From Oxyruncus cristatus (Eukaryota > Chordata > Aves > Passeriformes > Cotingidae): a DNA stretch of 64,000 nucleotides. Shown here piece after piece: positions 53,006 through 64,000 of this stretch. The stretch spans positions 197,388 to 261,387 of the forward strand of contig VXAY01002873.1 of assembly GCA_013399855.1 (NCBI GenBank), given 5' to 3'. Every line of letters starts with the position of its first letter. Position 1 is the stretch's first letter. The position numbers and the translations under genes are program-made. The notes under the pieces were generated by a model. The model did no database searches, was not told the DNA's origin, and saw nothing but the letters and a program-made list of their open reading frames with translations.

Positions 53006-56000
53006 TACTTAATGAATAAGGTAGAACACGGATAACATTCTCTGGAACAACATGTCAGGGAAGAATTCCCAACTTTACACTTTTTCTTAGCTTTCTTGGC
53101 ATCTCAGAGTATGTGCAATTGCTGTCCTAGTCAATGGGCCAGGAAGGAAAGGACGCTCTTACATTGGCTTCTTGTTCTATCCTTGCCTTTTTCATCCCTT
53201 GGGATCACTGAGTTAGTCCCTCTGTGCCTCACTGTCTTTCCCAGCATTTAAAACAGGGATAGCAACACTGGCTGCCTAGAAATCACCCTGGGACTCCTGG
53301 AAGGCAGCACAGAACACAAGCAAAGGACCCTGTGAATGACTGGTAATGAAATGATGTCAACACAGCTAAATTCTGCAGAACCAAGAGCCATTTCATGTTC
53401 GTTTATGGCAGCCTGATTGTCTCCATGGAAACGTGGGCAAAACACTTCATTTTGCACATCAACAGAGGAAGATTTGTTTCCATATTACATTAGTTTTAGT
53501 GCGCGCCGAGCAAAACAAACACAAAAATAAAAGACTCTTCAAAGAGTGATTTCATTATGGAAAGAGCAGTTGCAGTCCTGTCACATGGGAGCAGCTCCTG
53601 TCAACCTGATACCACTGTGGAAAACCTTACAAGGTGAGCAGGAACGCCTCTGGATTAGGGATGAAAGGGAAAAATCACAGATTCGTACCTTTACAGGTAA
53701 AGAAATTATTGTTAGAAGGAACCACTAGAATTATAAAGTTATGGGGATTTTAGCCATGGGACATGATCAAAACTACCCCAACAGAATGAGATGCTGCAGC
53801 ACAGGCCTTGTGCTTTTTCTAGAAACACATCAGAAGTGTAAATTAGCTGGGGGCTGACTGGTGTAATAGATTGTTGCCTAATGGAATTTTCATTGCTTTT
53901 GAGAGGAATTACCTAAGCAGGAAAAGATGAAGCTCCTCTATGGATAATCAATTAGTCATATAATTGATACCTGGAACAGGCTTAAATGGGAAACAAATGA
54001 AAGGACAAACGCCCAGCCTGCCTGGTTCTAAAGTATAGTAAATATAAATACAGCAAAGAGAATTCCTTCCTCTAGCTGGAGCTTAACAGCGCTGGGAAAA
54101 TCAGGGAGGATCTAACACCATTCCTCACTCCACAGTGCAAGAGAGTGAAACAAATACGGATGAAAATTCATAAATTACAGAATAATTTTGTCAAAATTAT
54201 CTCCACTCTGCTGGAATCGACCAGTAATTGTTGGAATTGGGTCAAAGGCAGAAATTTTGAGATTGGGAGTTTCTAAACAGTAGGAAATCAGTGACTTTTC
54301 TGCACAGAACGAGATGAAAGGGTAAAATTAGCAGTTCACCTCAGGAGTGGAGAGCTGCTGTATCTATAGATATTATAGATTGTCAAATGGGCTGGAAGAC
54401 AGAAAGTGGTCACGAGGAAGAGCATTAGCACTGCAATTCAGAAGTGTCTTAGTGGTTACAGGACTGGTACCACACTGCAGAACACACATACAGAAGGGAA
54501 AAGCCAACACTGAGCTCTTTCTACAGGTTTGGTTTGTTTTTTTTTTTTTTTCTTGCTCCACTTTAGTTGTTGGAACCTCATGATTTGATTTTTAATTCAC
54601 GCAGCCTTCAGTCCCTCTCTTGGTTTTGAGACCTCAGAATTAATTTTTAACAACAAAAGATCACCTCTACAGAGCTGCTGTTAATCAAAGTTGTCTTTGT
54701 GTAGTTCTCTGGCAAATGCCACAATTCTATTCTCATTAATGCACCGCAGGACGTCTCGATATGTCTTTTGATAAGTGCCTGGTAATAATTTTTAAACACA
54801 CAAACCCAATGTTTAGATGGCTTTAAATAGATTCATAGTTTAAAATGCTTTATGTTTCTCGAAAAATAGGCATCAATGAAGATATCATCTGACATCTCCT
54901 GCCAATATTTAGCTAAAGGAATTCTGAAGGAAGATCCTTTAGGAAGAATTAAAGTTTGAACAGTTCCTTACGGATACTTGAGTAACTGTGTGGAATAACT
55001 AAAATGTTGTTTTGTCCTTTTCCCACGGAGAAGGAGCTGAAGCTGCCTCAGGCAATACAACAGCAAACTCTGCCACCTTGCACTCAGCACGGGAGCTAAA
55101 ATCGACTTCTACAACAGAGGAACAACTGTTCTTGAGAGAATTGCTTGATTCCTGGCACACCCAGGCAAGAAATGCCTTGGAAAAGAGTAAGATCCCTGAG
55201 TTATGAAGTCAGACTGAATTATTCAGGGTTCCTGATGCACATGTTACTTTTTTATTAGAACAAAGATAAAACATGGAGTGCTAATAAAAAGGAGCCATGT
55301 GTATCTGTAAAGTTGAATAATTCAAACACAAAGTAACAGTGGAATTGGAGACTCTCTTTCAGGGGATATGTGTTATATTTCCAGAGTCAGCTTGTCTGAT
55401 CTATCTCTGGACATATCTGGAGGCATTGCCCCAAATGCTTTTTTTTTCAAAAAAGATCCCTGTGAAAAAATGACAGTCAGAAACAAGTGTACAAGTGTAA
55501 CCCTAGTATTAAGGAGAAGAAACCATTTCCATTTCTATAAATCTGCTGTGATGTCGAGAAAACAGAAATTTTATTGCAGCACGATTTGTTCATTCCACTG
55601 CTGCTTCTGCAGAATGTATTTCTATTTGCTTTTAATCAGTCCATTGACCTTTTAATCAGGGTGTATCATTACAAAGAGGTCCTGTGTGCTTCAAGAAGAG
55701 GTTGGAGCAGGGATGGACTTTCAACGAGAGGGTATCTGCTCCCTTCTGGTCCCTCCCCTGTCGGGTTTCCACTACTCCCCTGTGATACCTGAGCTGACAC
55801 TGAACTGGGAAAATGAGTTTAGCTTGACTTTGCCACAGTCAAACATTAAAATCTGCTCAGACAAAATGTGTTTGTCTGACAGGAATACTGAATTTCCATT
55901 TATGATTTGGGCAAGATCATTTTCCAGTTGATTTCACAGTACTTTCCAGGATAGAGATGGTGCCAGAAAGCCTAACTCGAAATTCTCACCCGCTCTAAGT

Positions 56001-59000
56001 CACTCCAGAGCAAAGACTGCAGACAATCTGAATATGTCAGGTGTGCAGGAGAGGAAAAAACCAAACTAACCAAGAGCTTCATGTTCTGTGCTCTGACCCT
56101 TTTTCAACACTTGGGATATTAAAGTAACTTTCTTTACTGAGATTCAGAGGTGGGGAACAGCTGTACCAACCACTAAATCTGAGCAGCAGGTAAGTTCTAT
56201 CCAACTGCATCACGAGCTTTAGCAAGAAACACTGTCACATCAGCTTCTCCTGCTGCCACAGAGGCAACCTGAGCGTTCAGTACCATGAAGTTCATCAACA
56301 ACAGAGTAAAACTGTGATTCTGCCCATAACTCCTGAGAGCCTTTATGTTACACGTCCCCATTTGGAAGCAGGGAGTCTGCGTTTCAGTTCAAGGTTTTAA
56401 CCATTCTTTGCTTTTTCACTGACAGTACATATGGAGAAAAATAAAAAAAAAAGAAAAAAGTGAAGGCATTAAAAAAAACATAATTAAAGAAACATCAGTA
56501 TCTTAGTGTGTTATTCCACGTGTTTGGTATAAAGGAGCTACGAGGAAATATCACAAGAACTCAGATTAAACTACAGTAACAGCCTTTGTACTAATGTGCA
56601 AGACCTAATGAGGGAATTCTTTCTCTCTTCCTCACACAGTATCAATTTCATGCCCTATAGGTTTTTAAATGGCCCACAAATCTTGGTGATTTGTTTTTTT
56701 CCTCTAAAGGAAGACGACCATAGAAGGGTTCTTAATGTGAGTTGAACAGTCAATAACAGTCAAGATATTTATTAGGCATAATCAGCTCCCTGAACAGGGC
56801 AGGTTCTTTATGGGACATGGCCATTAGTACACGTGCAGTCTTTACCACTGGCTCTCAGTGTCCGCTGAAGGTGGATGGTGGCACACTAACATTAATATAC
56901 AGATATTTTTTTTCTAAAGGCTTGGCAAACACCTCAGAACAGCAGGTGTCGAAGTGCCAATGCTTCAGAAGAAACATCCTCCTCCCCTCCTTCCAGTGGA
57001 TTGTCTCAGTAGCTCCTCCCTAAAGTTTCCTATCCAGCTAATTAATTGAGCAGCCTCCCAGGCTGCAGGATGATTTGAAACCCAGCGTGTTCTCTGACTG
57101 GTAACTCGTTATTGGGTCTAAATTTCACATCACTTAACTGTGTTTTCAGGTCAATTTCTGGACCATTTGATTGTAGAACAAAAGAGGACAGAGCCAAAAG
57201 GCCACGGCTAAAAGGCTTTACTGACCCTTCTTATTTACTTGAAGCCTGAGAAAGCAAACAAATGAAGAAAATACAGAGAAGTGGAGTGTGTTTTTATAGG
57301 CAGTGGTCTGTCGTGATTTTGCAGTGAAATAAAACGAACATATAGTTGCTCCTTTCTGTGAGTAATCTGAAATAAGTTATTCACTGCACTCCAAATCCCC
57401 AAGTGTTACAGCTGGAGTGCTGGTCCTTTAAAATGCTGTGTGCCCACAACTTCCTCTGATGGCAATCACTGGCAATTAAAAATTGCTGTAGAAATGTCAG
57501 CGTCCACGAAGAGCCCTTATGGGCATGGGAAGTATTAAGTGACTCTGTCAGAGATGTGCAAATTCACAAATGGCCGTATTCGGGCAGATACTTATCCTTT
57601 AAGGATGAAACACCAGGTATTATCATAGACCATGGGAAACTTTGCTTTCTTTGGGATCAGGATTTCACTTTCTCCCCTTAAATGGGCTTTGCTAAGTGAC
57701 TTACAAGATAGAACCAATCGGAAAGGAGGGAAATGCAAGGCTTATCTAGGCAGCAGCCTTGGTCACTAGGAGGATTAAAACACTTTACTGCTGACACACA
57801 TGAGAAGGAAATGCAGAAAAAAAGGAGAAACAAACGGAAATACAACAACAGCAGACACAGAGATTCTTGGCACCATGGAAAAGCTGATAGCTGGGCCATA
57901 CATATTACTGCTCCTACTATGTTTTAAAAGAGAAAAGGGAAACCAAACAGTAGGGACAGATTGGGTCGATGACCCCATCTCTGTATGCTGTTATGGTGCC
58001 AATATCATTGTCTCTCATGCTTGATAGAGGTGTCAGAGACAGGAGACTGGAACAGCTACAATCTTTCATTCCCATGTAATGAATAATTCACATCTCCGTT
58101 ATTTGCTTGAACTGCTGAATGCTGGGCCTCACAACCAGATAATTAGCTAATAAAGAATAGGAGATTTGGTGCATGCTTCACTTCCCAGTTTCTCCAAATT
58201 AATGTAAAGATGACGATGTGCACCCATACACACAAGCAGTGTAGGATCCTAAAAGCATCCCATAACTACTAACATCTAGATAATGCACATAGCTTCAAAA
58301 TGATGTTAAAGCTTGTCCAACACTGCTTTTGTGGTACATATATTTGCCATAGAACACACACCACTGTACTGTCTGAAATGCTCCCACCCATGAAACTGGA
58401 GCTGCAGAAGCCCACAACTGATAATGCCTGATAAAGGATGGAAGCTTTGGGCCCTCCCCAAGAAGAAGATCAACTGGAAGCCACTTTATTACATTAGGTG
58501 ACACATTTAATTAGAGTGACATTATCCACCAACACTTACAAGCTTCTAGACTCCTCTTACCACTTCTCTGAGACTAAGTGTGCCCGTTATCCACTGTCCT
58601 GGGTCAGACCATCAGAACATGCAAAGGCACAGCACAGGCTCAGATTTAGTGGGAAAAGACAGAAAGTCCCTCAGGGAGTATTGCTGCCCGTTAGTGACAT
58701 CTGCAGCTGTGTCCACACTCCCGTGTCAAGTTTCTTCCTCTCCAGTACCATGAATTTTCCAAATCTAGTATAAAATCAATACCTGTAATTTTATTAGAAA
58801 GGCCAGTGTGCTGTCAGTATGTTGGTAACATTTGAAAGAAGTATTCAAGGCACAATTTGTACATCACAGAGAGAGGGAACAGGGCATGAGCCCATCTGTC
58901 TTCTGCCTGAAACTGGTCCAGGCTTTACTGGGGGTACACTGGGGAGCTGGCTTAAGTGGGCTGGCAAGAGAAGGAAACAAATGAGGAACAGTTAATGAAG

Positions 59001-59253
59001 CAGAATGTGAGTGAGCATCAGGCAGTGTGATAGCCTCTGATGACTCTGAAATAAAGATATGTGCCCTTCTTGGAGGAATTACAGGCTCCCGAGGCAAATC
59101 TTTAGCAGAGAACGCCTACGTGAAGAGCCCCCAGGGAGCACTTAATGTTATGTGAAGAACAGAAGGCTCCATGTACTGGTAACTGTGCATCTTTCAGTGG
59201 AAAAAAACCCCAGACCTAAAAAATACCAATCAACTAAAGCCCTTGGGAATGCA

Positions 59254-59271
59254 TGAGAGAGAGAGAGAGAA
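59254..59271 (+). repeat. (GA)n microsatellite
   Basis: About eight GA units. Confidence 0.85.
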
Positions 59272-62200
59272 GTACTAAGAGACAGAAGCATCAGAGATTC
59301 TTTTTGACTGTTGCATTTTCTGTGGGCCCAAGGTCCAATTACCAAGGCCAGTATTTTAAGGGATGATGAACACAAGCTGAATTTAGCACAAGGCAGGGAC
59401 CAGCTGACTCTGTGTTCCACTCAAGCTCTTATCCAAAGAGTCTGGCTAAATGCCTGCTTTGAGACATCTGTGGTATGGAAAGCTATGACCCACAGCTTCT
59501 CTGTGCAGGGGCTGCCAATGGTGGTGGGAACTGCCACTTCAGTAACACACCTTCAGACTAAAGCATTTTTCTAATAGCTGAGGCAGTTGGAAGCACTTGG
59601 TGTTTATTTCGTGTGTGCAATCCCTTAATGCATTCTGTTCCACGTTTCCTTACAGTCTGTGTAATTCAAAGGGACAAAATACAAAAGTGTAAGTCGCTCC
59701 ACTTGAGAGACCAAAACAAGAAATGAAAACATATCACTTAAATCTGACTCACTCACACTTCCATTTAAGCCTTAAAAAAAAAAAAAATTGAAAATTCTCC
59801 AGTGTTTGACAACCACCAGTTGGGAAATTATATTGATGTGGAAATGTCAAGACATAAACATACCAGGTTGGAAACCATCTCATTTAGCATTAGGTTCCCA
59901 CACTGTAGGCATCTAAAACCCAACAATTCCTCTGACTTGGTTTCTGACAGCTACCTGAATATGAGATGAATTACCCCCCAGAGTATCTATTTGTCTGTAT
60001 CCACGAGAAGCAGAATCCAGACAATCAGATCCATAGTAACAGACACCCAAATGTAGACAGATGAATCCCTGCTGCTGGGATGATACACCCTAATGATATT
60101 GCAATAATCCACAGAGGGAAAAAAATGAGAGAGCTTAGGCAAGCTCCTACATTACTGAGGTACTGCTATTAAAAATATTTAATTACTAACAACACTACCA
60201 TGAAAAAAAAAAGGGCAACTAGAGGGATTCTCACACAATTTACTTGTGAAGAATTCACAAAATCTGTCTTTTGGACGATTAATCTGGGCAATTTTTACAG
60301 TGCTTTCTTGAGATAAGGAGAAAGAGAGGGGTATCTTCTGTTATGCATCAAAAAAGTTCAAAAACCCCTTATGATTTGATTTTAGTCAGCAAATATATCA
60401 ACAGGTACCGTAAGTACTTATGAAAGAGGCGGCGTGCTCAGCCCTGTACCTCAAATCAAGGACCTGTCCTCGCATATCTTTCGAGTGCTGAGGTTTAAAA
60501 GCCTGGTAAGCAGGATTAGGGATTCCCTGTTTAGACTATATTAGTTACAGTGACTTTGTTAACCTGAGCTTTTATGCTTTAGTTATCTATCAGAACTGGG
60601 AGCTCGTTCTGGTAGATACAGCCTAACACTGTTAGCACCTTAGGAAGATTTAAATTTCTTTAGTAATCCTTCAAGAACGTTGTAAAATTGCAGTAGCTGC
60701 ACTTTAGCCTGGGGGGGGAAATGAAAGCAAGAGGTTTATCAGTCTTAGGCAAGGAAATCTGGAGAAAAAATAGAAAGGCAGAGCTAGACAGAGAATTCAA
60801 GTATCTCTGGCTGCCAGTTCTGTGCCAGTTCACTGAAATGTGCTTCTCTGTCATCATGAATTAGCCAAATTGTACTCTGCACTCTGCCTTTGCAAAAGTT
60901 GGAAGCTTCTGGATGCAACTGCACATGAGAAAGACCTCAGTTCCCAGGAGTGGCTTCTACTGGCTGGCTGAAGGGTTGGTCCTGATGGGATTAAAGAGGG
61001 AATGATTTTGTTTGTGCTGTAGACAAGAAAAATCCCTGTGTATTCACAGAAATGTGAATAGAGCCCTGAATATGACATGGTAAACCTTAGAGGGGAAGCA
61101 GGCTACACTCCTCACCTCAGAGCTCCTGCTGATCCCTGGCAGAGATGGACTGGGAGGCAATTTCCGAGCACACGACGTCTGGCTCCGCCAGCCAAGAGAG
61201 GAACAGGGTGGTGCCTGCCAGAGCCAGGCTGCTCCCAGGCTGGGCAGCCAAAACAGGAGGGCATGGCAACCTCCTGCAACTGCAGAGCTTGGGGGATTTG
61301 GGGGGAATTTCCCACCTACTCATGGAACTCAGAAAAATAACTGAAATCACTTCCATCCACAGCACAGTCCCTACAAAAGCAAGTGAAAGAACCAGGATCA
61401 ACGGGTGAAAGAATTAGAATTAAAAGGCAAACTAGAATTCATATGGCATTAATAAATCATAGACGGATTGGAATACAATTAACTTAATGGACATCAGCTG
61501 CAGGAAGAAGTAGAAAGTGCATTGTGTTGCTGATGCCATAAAAAAAACCCAAATTTGTGCTAACTGTGATTGGACATGGACTTCATGTCTGGGGTGAATG
61601 ACACACTTCAAAAATAGCTATTGCATACCTGAGAAAATATATTTTCCAGATCTCCAGCTACAATCAAATTTCAGACTTTCTTCTCTGTCTGTCAGGAGAT
61701 GCTGAGTCTTTTAGGTAATGATCCCTTCAAAGTGTGCTAAACACAGAAATGTGCCTTCCAACTACTCGTGAGGCCAGAAATGGATCAAGAGATTTTAAGA
61801 CTGAGAGAGGCATCCCCATATCCCCAGGCCTAGTGGGAAGCTTTACCCCCAGGAACACCTTCTCAATAAGAAAGTTCATTATTTGCTAGTTATTTCAGTT
61901 TAAGGTAGAAAATAATAAATAAAGATTCATTAATGCTCTGAGTGCTGAGTGCATAAATATTCATTCTTTCTTTCTCCTGCTGTCTTTTAAATTTATGCAC
62001 TTGCTTCATGCACTAAGAGCTTTTAAGGGCATGAACAGTCCCCTTTGGGAAAGCAAATGGTATAAGCAAAAGGATTTATAGTTTGTTATACTAATAGCAA
62101 CAAAAAACAGGATTACTGCTGAGGGAGATTTGTGGCCCTCCAAGTCCTCCTGGTGTTCATGCAAACACTCAGAAGGGCTGTGTTTTTTCCCCTCCGTGGA

Positions 62201-62784
62201 GGAAATCTTTCCCAGCAGAGTGTAAAAGCAGAGCTGATATTCCCACTGAGGGGGTTAAGGAGCTTGTCAAGTGTGGTGGCGAAGCAGGGGCGTCTCTCCA
62301 GGAACAGAGAGTACACAGAAGGCAGATGGAAACAATTTCCAGTCCACTTGAAAATTCCCGAAGCAGTAAGGGGCACATATGTTTGGATTTCCCCGGGGAA
62401 CTGCACCGGGGCTGCCTGATGTGCCCATGGAAAACATCAATCAGCGTGAGGAGCACCGGGATTTCGCTGTGGATGGGTTGGTGGCCACCCCAAGTGACAT
62501 GGATTTTGGGAGGTGCTCGGTACTTCTGGATCTTGCACTGCCTCAACTCCTTTGCCAAACCTTCCTGCAGATTTATGGAGCATCAAGCAATATGGCTTGA
62601 CATGGAGGAGTTTCACACTCTGTGCAAAGTTCTCTGCTGCTTTATTTGGATTCTGCTCTCCTGCCTCGTTCCTGCACTGCTGCACAGTTCCATTCCATCG
62701 CCACAGCAATCTGTAACAATTGAGGCTGAAGTGAGGCTATTAGGAAAAGACAAAAGCATCTTGCTTCAGGACTCCCTATAAATG

Positions 62785-63130
62785 AGAAACATATCCCTAA
62801 TTTCATATTGGTATTTCATTTATTTTCGGCTTATGAAGGGCCCATATTCTCTAATCATGCAAATGGATGGTATATTTCCCTTTCCATTAAGCTTCTGATG
62901 TCACATTTTTCTTCAGTGTTGGGGTAGTGGAATTTCTTATTCATTTTTTATATGTTCCACTGTGGATATTTGGCCTTTATTTGTAAATAAATAGAACAAT
63001 AATTGAGGAGATAATTATAGCTTGTACAGAAAAAAAGGCTGCTTAACTACGGGGTTGTCTCTCTAAATATGCCGGATTCTACCAAAGAAAACCTTGAAAG
63101 GTTGTAATTGAAAGCCACTGCACCCCTGAC
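62785..63130. promoter_or_regulatory. Candidate conserved noncoding block
   Basis: This repeat-free, AT-rich stretch contains ccctaatttcatattgg, tctaatcatgcaaatgg (an octamer-like ATGCAAAT), tgatgtcac (CRE-like), acaataattgagg and gataattatagc. Motif density and composition resemble deeply conserved intronic elements. There is no coding potential in it that I recognise. Confidence 0.25.
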
Positions 63131-63732
63131 AGGCTTTACACTGGTAAAAAGGGCACAATAATTAATCACTTGCCTTATTAGAAAGAAATGATTCTTCAAA
63201 ATGATTAAAAATGACTACAAGAGCTGATAACCTGTTCCCTCCTCAGGAAGGCAGCTTTGTGAATGTAAGAGACAATAACTGCAAGTTCTGTCAGCCATAG
63301 AACACAGATGAACTGCGAGGGACGTGGTAAGGGCAGTGCTAAACACCAGGGAAGAGATTATTAAAATACAATATATTCTGAAACCATCTCCTGCTGAATT
63401 AAAGGAATGCACTAATAGCATATGTGATTAGCTGGAAGGAAAAGCTCAATAGAAAGCTGAGGCCAAGGCCTTTCCTAATTTTGTCTTTCCAATATCATCG
63501 TGTCTTTTGTTCCTTAAACAAAGAACCCACAGACCGCACTTACAGACTATTATCTGCCTAATTAATCGCATATCTGGTTTCAAGATATACTCCAGTATCA
63601 TCCTCATCACCTTGTACCTTATCCCCACGAACCAGGTTATGCACAGAACCCAACCAAAATTCAAGACATTTGAAAATGGCCGGCTGCCTTGAGATCCTAC
63701 AGAAAGCAAAAATATCTTCAGCAATGCTAAAA

Positions 63733-63783
63733 AAGGAACCCCCAAAACCAAACAAATTCCAAAACCAAACCCCAAACCAAATT
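63733..63783 (+). repeat. A/C-rich low-complexity tract (CCAAA-like)
   Basis: The tract contains ccaaaaccaaac and ccaaaccaaa units over about 50 bp. It causes the Pro/Lys/Asn-rich local frame. Confidence 0.75.
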
Positions 63784-64000
63784 TTTCCACCTCAGATGAA
63801 AACCACAGAATTTTGCTGTGACCCGGTGATCCCTTTCGGGCTGGTCATGACTGGTATGGAAGTTAAACACTCAATGGTTACTTTCCAGTGATTCTTATCT
63901 TTTCTTGATGAAACAATAGATAGGAGGAAACAGGTTGAATGGGAGCAGGGTGTGTTTGTGGGCCATGGAGGTACTACATATGTTTAGATCTATGAGGAAG

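Larger units (their letters stand above)
44052..64000 (-). other. SPOCK1: SPOCK1 intron upstream of the hairpin exon (3' part only)
   Basis: The intron ends at the acceptor just above 44051 and extends beyond the right edge of the window. The preceding testican-1 exon, expected to encode an Asp-, Trp- and Asn-rich segment ending just before ALDPSK, was searched for on the minus strand and not found. The region contains one clear CR1 3' end (about 52860-53005), AT-rich conserved-looking blocks at 51.9-52.1 and 62.8-63.1 kb, GC-richer stretches at 61.1-61.3 and 62.1-62.8 kb, and simple repeats. The remainder shows nothing I can name. Confidence 0.75.

Noticed and set aside
62326..62781. 151-codon plus-strand open frame
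   Set aside because: Longest frame in the window, but low in charged motifs, rich in Trp/Cys/Ser as in noncoding DNA, overlapped by open frames on both strands in a GC-richer patch, and without any recognisable domain.
63446..63790. Minus-strand frame with several hydrophobic runs that mimics a membrane protein
   Set aside because: The N-terminal GFGFGICLV-like repeat is forced by a CCAAA low-complexity tract; no family recognised.
1..64000. CRISPR arrays, bacterial operons, rRNA or intact retrovirus
   Set aside because: No regularly spaced repeats, no ribosome-binding-site-led gene runs, no conserved RNA or viral gene blocks; composition and CR1 copies show an avian intron.

Overview
The window is eukaryotic, from a vertebrate and almost certainly a bird. 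It has long AT-rich intron-like DNA, no densely packed reading frames, and several 5'-truncated 3' ends of CR1 retrotransposons, the dominant avian LINE. The only protein-coding sequence I can support is two internal exons on the minus strand, at 44051-43937 and 16499-16367. Together they encode 82 complete residues plus the split codons at the exon boundaries. I recognise them as SPOCK1 (testican-1), a secreted heparan/chondroitin-sulfate proteoglycan of the SPARC family. The first exon carries the follistatin-type cysteine hairpin and the second the start of the Kazal-like domain. Both have consensus splice sites, and the split serine codon at their junction (AG|C) is in phase.

The whole window therefore lies inside one very large gene read right to left. 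Bases 44052-64000 are part of the intron upstream of the first exon, 16500-43936 is a complete intron of about 27.4 kb, and 1-16366 is part of the next intron. I searched for the neighbouring SPOCK1 exons (the acidic, tryptophan-rich N-terminal segment and the rest of the Kazal domain) and did not find them, so both flanking introns run beyond the window.

The introns contain CR1 fragments (about 16.6, 32.2, 36.2, 41.6 and 52.9 kb), microsatellites and homopolymer runs. They also hold a diverged direct repeat pair of about 330 bp at 39.4 and 41.3 kb, the second copy split by a CR1 tail. There are two isolated CpG-rich patches (13.85-14.13 and 40.11-40.35 kb) and several AT-rich blocks dense in homeodomain-type motifs that look like conserved regulatory DNA. 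Two places, at 3342 and 15504-15506, have N bases exactly at the junction of a near-perfect local duplication, which looks like gap-filling error rather than biology.

I see no bacterial operons, CRISPR arrays, RNA genes, intact transposons or second protein-coding gene. The many open frames of 60-150 codons lack recognisable domains and are best read as chance. I found no convincing undescribed system. The most useful leads are the duplicated segment with its nested CR1, the two CpG patches with possible antisense or cryptic exons, and the candidate enhancer blocks.
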